A stretch of DNA of 64,000 bases, from positions 124,001 through 188,000 of the forward strand of contig SJOL01001452.1 of assembly GCA_004794785.1 (NCBI GenBank). The letters are read 5' to 3'. Both the position numbers and the translations under genes were made by a program. Positions 29,201-38,200 of this stretch are shown one piece after another. The DNA comes from Opisthorchis felineus (Eukaryota; Platyhelminthes; Trematoda; Opisthorchiida; Opisthorchiidae). A model generated the notes under the pieces. That model had not been told where the DNA came from. It worked only from the letters and a program-made list of their open reading frames with translations, and made no database searches. Within the stretch, counting starts at the first letter, position 1, and each line of letters starts with the position of its first letter.

Positions 29201-32200
29201 AAAAGTTCATGTATCCAGCAGCTTAACTCGAGGAATATCTGCCGCACTCACGTAAAACGACGAGATATACTGTCTCATGTGCTGCATAATTTTTCATTTA
29301 GGGTTGCACTGACAAGGACATAGATGAAGCCGGACTTCATCAGTCAGCCGATTGATGAGCATTTTTCAGTAAATAAAACAACTCTTTCCATTTGTCATTA
29401 TTTAAAGAAACCAATCCACCTAAAGGTCCTCGTCAATTGCAAGACAAAAGCTGAGCCCAGATAGTAAGTTTAGTGTTGCAATGGGGCGTGTTCACCTTAC
29501 TGATCATGCGATAGAAGCCCATCTTATGATTGAACGATTTTGCGTTACAAGATCACTTATTAACCATTCTATTGGTAGTTTGCCTTAGGATTTGTCCTTT
29601 AGTAATTTATTTCTTGGGTTATGTTCCCTGAATTCTCACAAAAAATTTCAGGCGTAATGGCCTACCAAGACGAGTTAAATAAAAACCACAAACGGATCAT
29701 TGAGCTTATTGGTATCTGCTGCCTCTGAGAGTTCGGAGCTACATCCCGGTAGTTTTCGTAAAGCGTAGCAATCTGCAGCAGTAATTTTTTCAGTCGTCTC
29801 AACGTATGTAGCAAATGCGACCAACCAAAAACGGTCAGTGTTATGTAGTATTTTGACCTTTTGTCTTTTGCTCATTTGCGCTCCATTCAGTTGCCTATGC
29901 GGTATGACTCTGAGAATTAAATACCCGATAAAAGGATTTCATCGTTTTCCCCATCTAAGAACCGATTCCTGAGCTCACAGCTCAGAGTTTTCGAATCAGG
30001 CGAGCGTGGCTGTTTTGAAGCAGATTGGTTTATCTAGACGAATGCAGTGGCTGGTCACAGTACACTTGCTGGTTGGAAACGCATAATTTGGCTGACAATG
30101 ATTATGTTCAGCTCTCTGGTTACGTTCTTCCCCAAATCATTCTTACGTTCTTTGGTGGACCTTTATGTAAATTAAGTTTGAACCGCTCGAATGTACGCTT
30201 GCTTTGGAAGGGTTGGGTTTTTTTGACGAAACTGCACGGATAAAAGTCTCACTGCATTCATTTGAATAGATAAGTGTACGTTCATCTGTAGATGGAAAAT
30301 AATATGCTGAATGATCGTACTAATTTATAAAACCCAAGCAATACAAGTTTCTAAATCAGCGAAAAGAATGTGAAATTCTTTAATGAGTGGATAGAACGAC
30401 TTCAAATTTTACCTCAGTTTCAACAGCAACCGCGAAACAACCGAAAACTTCCTCCGGTGCTCTTCGGTTTGTAGGGGCCGTGATAAAACAAACTTGGCTA
30501 AATTGTTAAGGTTTTCTGGTGAACCAGGAATTTTCACAAAAAAGGAAAAAATAAAATTCAGACAAACATAACCGGAATTCACGATAACCACGTTTGTGAA
30601 AAGGACGGTCTTAAACACTCTAAGGACGAGGCTGATTTTAAGGACGCTAGTAGCTAAGGCAATTACGCTAGCCAATTTTGAACTTTAAATTAATTGAGAT
30701 GTACCGACGAGTAGGTCCATCTTATTGGAGAACAGATGGTGTTTGTCTTAGCTTCGTAACGGGTGATTATGGCCTGAAAAAATCAAACCAAGCCATCTGT
30801 TTGAATGTACCAGCAGTAGAGGATACGTTCGTTATCATATTGGGCTAATCTCCCTCATGTCATCAAAAACATCACATTGACATGTTGTCTACGGCTGAAA
30901 CAGCTGCACGTTTTTCTCCAAACAATTCAACTAACCGAATAAAGCACACAGTTTCAAGAAACCTAAGCCGCACTTCGGCAATCCGGCCAAGTGGAAAGTA
31001 GTCAGTTCTGCTGCAATACTCCAGAATTTTTTAACTCATGATAAATTATAATTAGGTAAACACACTGGCAAATTTAAATCGATTGGGTGTGATGTATTCG
31101 AGTGATAATGTCAACACACATCACAGCGGGCTTTCGCAAACCATGACAATTTTGAGTTTGCAATCTTGCATAATTCGCTGGCTCCTTTAGTGGCGTAAAA
31201 CTGAAGAGACCAATACCGTTCGAAAGATCCACTTATTTTTAAACCAGTGCGGTTTTCTTGGCAAACTCACCTGAGGAGGAAAGGTGATTAGGTAAAGTCC
31301 CGTTAGATTTGAAGGTTTAGTAAAAGAAGCAAATCCATGTATGGCTGCTATCTGGTACAGAAGACAAGATTTACCAAAGATCTGCTATACCAATTTGTAA
31401 TGAAAGACCGGTCAAATACTCCAGAAAGCAACCAAACTCAGGAAATAAATATACCCGCAAAATGTAGATAATTTATTCGTCCCAACTGCAGCCAGTCCTT
31501 ATGCTTAAACTGTCTGTTTGGATGAAGCTGCTAGGCTTCGAATCTCTCCCCTTTGATAAAGCACATTTCATCGCGTACAAAAGACATGAATGGAGTTTAG
31601 TCGACATTTCTATAGTGATTCGCCTTAATTCGCTGGTTGAGATGGCTCATGTATACGTGACAGACTAATATGCTAAACCACAGTTTTTAATAACAGCAAA
31701 TTCGACTATACCTCTGTACCTGTACAGGTTAATTTCCGGTGCTTTTTGATGCCGTAAGAATAGCAGTACATTCAAACAGATCGGTTTTATGTGAGCAAAC
31801 TCCATTCCACGCTGACTAGCTACTATCATGTCAAATTAGTTGAAACCAAACAAATATAATGATTTAACACTGGTTGACTGATCACCTTTCACCTATTCAG
31901 TGAACCGAGAAGAAGACTACACTACCGTCGGGCTAAATGCGAACAGAAAAACTGGTGCATGGATAAGGTGAACATCAACTCTGCCATGTGTTCAAACACA
32001 AAGTTCGAATACAAAATTCAAATTACAGCAGGCACCAAAACTGCACAGCCCTTTGGCGCACAAGTTTTTTATTTCTTTTTTGCTTTGACTTCGATAGTTC
32101 CTACTGAAGGCTATATTGGCTGCCCGTAAAGAGGTCGTGGGTTTCACATCTCAACCGATCATGTAAACAGCTAGCAACATGATTGTATTTCCGATGTCGA

Positions 32201-35200
32201 CTACAGCTGGATCTGTACAGCTGGACATTTTGAAAAATATTTAAGTCAAAGGTTGATGAATGGCAAAATTTAAATACGGGTTGAGGATATTCAACTTTTC
32301 AAGTTCTGCATTTGAAACGTATAGTGTATTCTGCGTATATCTACGTGTGTTTGAAACGGTCTTATATCACAATTTAGACCCCGGCAACTGTGTTGATACT
32401 TTATAGATGAGTGTAAAAGCTGTCGCGGTATTCGAATACTGCCTGATGTCTAGCAAATAGCTTGACGTCGGAACTGGTAACTGTACATCTTAATTCTGTC
32501 TGGAAAATGGTTGGGAGGTGTTTAAAAGCCCATTTGGACAATTTTCCTCTGGCGCAACTAAAATAACTGGCTCAATATGTACAGAAAATCTAACATGTGT
32601 ACATACATATAGTCTGATGAGTCGGTCTGTTTCTTTTATTGTTCTGCTAGTGGTAGGCTTTCCAAGGACATATTTAGACGGCGTGCAGGAAATGTTCTTC
32701 CGAAGAATTTCCTCAGTCTTTCTACCTATGATATACAGCTATATCACCTTTGAAGTGAGTTGGACCAGTCCTTCCGACACATTGTCTGTCAAATGTTCCG
32801 GGAGTTTGAGTTCCTAGTGTCCTTCGGGAAACCCGTTTGTATTACCTTTTCCTTGGGGGATGTTTTTTTAAACACTGGATCTTAGTAGAGCTTTTGATAG
32901 GAATATCGTCAAAGAAGTAGAATGAGAGTAACGTATCGTGAACCAACAACCTGTCTTTCAAATGTATTGAGCATCATCATCAAGAGTATAACATCACGTT
33001 TGACCATGATGCTTCGCTGTGGCTGAGCAGGTGGACACCGGAGAACTGGGTCCCTACTTGTGCTGCTATGACTGTTCTCCGGTAAGAGATTGTTAGGCAG
33101 GGTGTGACGGTTGAAAAAGCAATGATGTGTATGACAGGCAACTGTATGCAGACGGATTTCTCGAGCATTGGAACGTGCCGTTAGAATTCTGCCTCACAGG
33201 CATACCATAGATTTTTACCGAAGAACTTCTATGTCTACCAATTTTTGATCTGGATTCTTACAATTTACTTTAGTTCTTCATTGCAAACAACAAAGGAAAC
33301 GATTACAAAGGTACAGGTTACATCGCCTATCCGTTCCGTTAGCGGAATTTACACGTTTATTTTCATGTTATGCCACCAATTATGAGTAGTATATGACTGT
33401 TCGCATATGAAGCTCTAGCATACTGGCCACCACGGAGAAGTAATACACTTAACGTCTTACTTAAAACTTATGTGCTATGTACTGTTGATCAGGATTAAGA
33501 GTTAACCCGGTCGGTGTTCAGCTGAGAGAAATAAATTTAAGTAACATATTTGCAACACGGATAATGTATTCCGATGATTCCTCCGGTGCAGTTACCGCAT
33601 ACACCGTTTGCTATAGACTATGCGGTTTGTGCGACCAGTGAAAATGGCTCGTGGCCAAAAGTAACAGGAAAGCAATTTTATTTGTTGCTTGGATGCGTTA
33701 GTGTCAAACATCCGCTAGACGTTTTTTGGCAGTGGATTTGTTCCATTTCTTTACGGGGCGCCTCTTGAAACATGCGTCACAGCCTCCGAACAAGCAATAA
33801 TTCGATTGCCACGATAAAACTAATTTACATGTAGCATTATGTGTGAAAAAATGCAACCTTATATATTTTTCTGGGATTAGACGTCCGGAGGAATGTTAGT
33901 CTTTTTCATTTATGACAGTATTTTTCTTCTGCTCTGACCAGTAATTTGGGTGACAAAATAGTCATCCTATTGTTCAAAATCAATCACATATACTCAGTCA
34001 CAAACTAAAGAAAACTAAGCTGGTCGAAAGGTGATCAGTCCCTTGGTTTCACATGCCAAACTTTATGGTCTCGCGTTTATTAATATTCATTTTGTTAGTC
34101 TTGAAAGCATTTCATTCTGCTCGGAAGCCGCCATTCGTGTGGCTTTTTGGGCCCATCATTTAAACTGTGGACAGAGTTTACTTTCTGAAGAAGGCGGGTG
34201 GAACTGACAGGTTTTTTTAACGAAATCCTGACCTACCCCATCGCTAATACAGGGGGACGCTGGTCTTTAATAATCCTCTCTGATCCTTGCCGGACTAGCA
34301 AGCTAAAGTTCATTTACCGTTTAATAGGATACTGAAAACGCTTCAACAGCCGACGGCCCGGTTAACAGTTTTAGAGTCATTAGGTAGGTGCAGTTCCCCA
34401 GCGTCTGTCAACCTTATTTTCTACGCGGACAAATTGTTTTAGCTGTTAGGATACACATAGTTGCAAATTGGCCTAATACTGACGGGAGGCCATCATGGAA
34501 CCCAGCTTCAGAAAAATATCACAAACGATAGATTCAGCCGTATTCCGCTGGGTGTCCCGTCAATGTGATCTGTAAATAAGTGTGGCCATCTTATTATTAA
34601 CCCTATTAATAGAAGACACAGGGCTTATTCCACCTAATTCCATGCAATTCCTTCTTTCTTTCAATCTGCTGGTTGTTTGTTCTGTCATAGTCGTAAGGAA
34701 ATTAGGCGCCAGGTTGTAGTGTTGTGCATTGCTGCCATTGATAATAGTGATATTTTTCCAAACTGCAACCGCTCCAATCATAAAGTGCTTAACGATGTAA
34801 ATGCCAGCCGATAACTGTCTGTAAACGTGTAACATTACTTTGGTTTCTGTATGCATAAAAACATATTTGTGAGCGAAAATATTTGCATAACTTCTAGCAG
34901 ACAGGTACCAAGAAATCCGTAAATCAAAGTCCTGTATCATTTTGTGACCACACAAATATCCAACACAGTTGATGAATGTTCTAGTGGGTTACTCTGTATT
35001 GCGGTCAGTTTACTTTATTCTGTGTAGTCTTACTCATGAAATTTTGGTACTGGAGAGTCAATCTATGACGAATAAAATAAATTAAATTACTCTATGCGCG
35101 ATTTTATGCCATCTTACATCACATTATATTGAATGTTTGGCATTCGGTCAAATTTACCGTTCTACGGTGGTCAAACCTATGGACGATTCTACGCAGCGGG

Positions 35201-38200
35201 AGTGCCACTAAAAGCGCGGCACGGTCTATGTGGACTCGAGGGAATGAGACCGGTGGGAGAAAGTGTAGAGGCCTGTAGACGTCAGCAGCCAGCGTAACCC
35301 TGATAACATGCCAGTGGACATTTACTCATTTGCCATCGAGCTATCGGCGTCACCTTATAAGTCGTTTAGTTTTCAGAATAATGCTGCAATTCCAACTATT
35401 ACAGCAGGCCGTCCACTACCATAGCGTTTTTGATTCTTTTCTTCTATTCTTATTAAGTACAACATAATTCCCCGCTTTGTTGTTTCCGTTTTGTGCCAAT
35501 AATGCCTTTGTTGTTTTGACCTGAGCGTAAACCCTCTTTGACCTTGTCATCGCACGTCTTGTTTAAATCAACACGTAGGTTTCGCTATCTTGTGGCCACA
35601 TTGCATTGAGTCAGTGTGCACTCTGGTATCCCGTTTGGAATTGGCGTTGGTGTATAGACGCGGGCGTACTCCAACGATTTGAGGTTTATACAGTTTTATC
35701 GTGTTATCATTATATTCATTAGACCGCATTTGTTGATAATCCTCCATTTGAAGGATTTTACTTTTGTGGTTTTGAGCGTAACTCAACGTGGCCGGATCGT
35801 TGTTGGAAACAATCAGTAACCGTCAAGATGGTGATGGATAACCTGATGGTATAAAATAAACCAACATTAATCTACAGCGTAGTTTAGCACGCATTTTAGT
35901 ATATCTCCAGCATAGAGTGCATCACACTATTTACATTATGCTACATTTCTTACCTTTTCGCCCCTGACTATAAAACGCGAACTAAAAAATCGCAGGTTTG
36001 CTTCTGTGTAGCTCAGGCATTACTTCCTTAGTGGACAGAAATATTGATTTTGTAAAGTCACCTAAAATATACCGGCGTAGACTTATCGAAGGCAAAAGGA
36101 GCTTAGTTCACCCTCGACATGAATTCGGAGACTTCCGAATTTTCTTGTGCGTTCCATCGGCCTTACGAAATGAACACTGATTTTGGGCACGACAATAATG
36201 ACATCATCAGGAAAAGTAAGCATTTATCGAAAGCACTGCTTTCATATGGCTGCGGAGCGTATTGCGAGAAGATTCAAGCTGAACTTACGTGCAACTTTGA
36301 ACGGAAATAAAGTGCAAATACATAGGAAAAAATCAAACTCAATAAAAGTCAACCAAATGAACAGCCATTTTCTCATTTGGAAACCTACGGATATCCAGTT
36401 AAAAGTCCCGCTCATCTATGTTTTTACCTCTATATTAAAGGAAAATTTCGTGGACGGCTGTATCTTTGGCAATATTTTTCACAATGAAAATATATGCGGC
36501 AAATTGCATGTTAGTTTCTCAGACGACCGTAACACTGGTATTTTAGGTATCGAACGCGATACACCGACAAAATTACCGCCAATGCCTGTCACTAAGCCAT
36601 CACCTTATGTCACTCAGTGGCCAGTTAAAAAAAGTAGATAGTGTAATTGGAAGATAAGCTCTTTTGGTAAAACAGTGACTTTAAGCCCAGAACTGCGTTT
36701 GATCGCCCAGCATAGTCATCACTTGGGTGGACCTTAGATTTTGCAGGCAGCATCTGAATATATAGACTACAACCGATGAGAATGCAACGTACAGGATTAA
36801 TGAAAAACATTGTTTGTGATGCTTATTTTTATGCCACAAAAAATTTCTTGGGTTTTATCTAATCAGCATTTTTCCTTGGTTTAATATTACTGGTGTGGAC
36901 TGTTTTATCAGAGTACGACGGATCGCAACATAGCCAAAGCTAGCCGTGGAACACTGTTTAAAAGCCGAATGATTGGTTAATGCATCACAGGCTTAAAAAA
37001 AGCATTTTAATTATGCGTCATTTTATCTTTAACCCCAGGGCCCTTTATCTTCAGAGAGATTTGAATCATAAAGTATTTACCCTGGAAAGCACGTGGTAGA
37101 TTAGTAAACGCGAGAAATCACCGAAAAGAAATGGGCGGATGTTCGTTCATCATAAATATTGACTATTTTAAGTCTGTAGTTAGGGAGACTAACTAAGTTC
37201 TCACAACTCGTGGCATCTGAATGTTCTGAGGAAATGGATGAGGGGATGCAGTGCTACACATCGATCGAATATTGGAGAGGGTGCTCATAATCCAGCAAAC
37301 TGCGGATAAAACGAATTATTGGTAGGTAAACCATAATCAATCGGGCCTCAAAATAATAATATCGGTTAGCAAATTACGTCTGTAGTAAAACTGCAGTATT
37401 TAAATGAGCATGAAAACATAGCCGCACGACGATGAACGTCCTTATTTGTTCTCTTTCCTTTACGGGTTCTGGCCTCGACTCCAGAGGTCCAACCAATGGT
37501 ATTTTCACGTCATTTTTATGCATCTAGAGATGAAAATCTTGACAATTTTCAGGTCATCCTTACTCGCCGATTGGATGAATAGGCCAACTGACAAATTGAC
37601 CGAAATATACCCTAAAACCAGCACAGCTTTCCCTACTTCAAAAGCGGAAGCACTATTAAGTGCATGGTTGTCAGTATTCCTAACTGAACCTGTTTGTGCT
37701 AACCGAATAATTTCCACTGCGTGTTTTTACCTTCACGATATATCTGCTCGTTTTTCCATGAAGTTATGAAAGACCCCGTTAACTACATTTAAATGCGTCG
37801 TGCCCACCACAATGTTGTTTACATTGTTTGGGGAAACAGATGTTCTACAACGACATCTAATCTGGGCGCGTGCCAATCAAAGTTCATGCTCCCTGCCATT
37901 CATCTGCAAAGCGAAATCGGTATGTGCTGCGTTTTTCTACCTAGTTTGAAGACCGATGCCCACTGCACGATATCAGTAAAAGCTATTCCTGCACTATTTC
38001 GCTGGCGTTTTGATAACAGCGAGTGATTAGTTTATGTCCCAGCAAAAATTAATTCCTCCAAATCCACATCAATTTGTTCCTGGTTGGGTCAACCAGGCAG
38101 GGGGTCACCCTAAGTTCCGAGGCTTCAAATTCCACAACATTTTTTTTGAGTAACTGACTACTCGTTGACTACAGATCACATTTTGTTGACGAAGCACCGT

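Noticed and set aside
32613..32640. CTGATGAGTCGGTC, hammerhead-like
   Set aside because: No GAAA box or pairing partner follows.
33590..33768. Open frames on both strands with a GCG/GTAACT site
   Set aside because: Neither strand gives a convincing acceptor; the signals are ambiguous.
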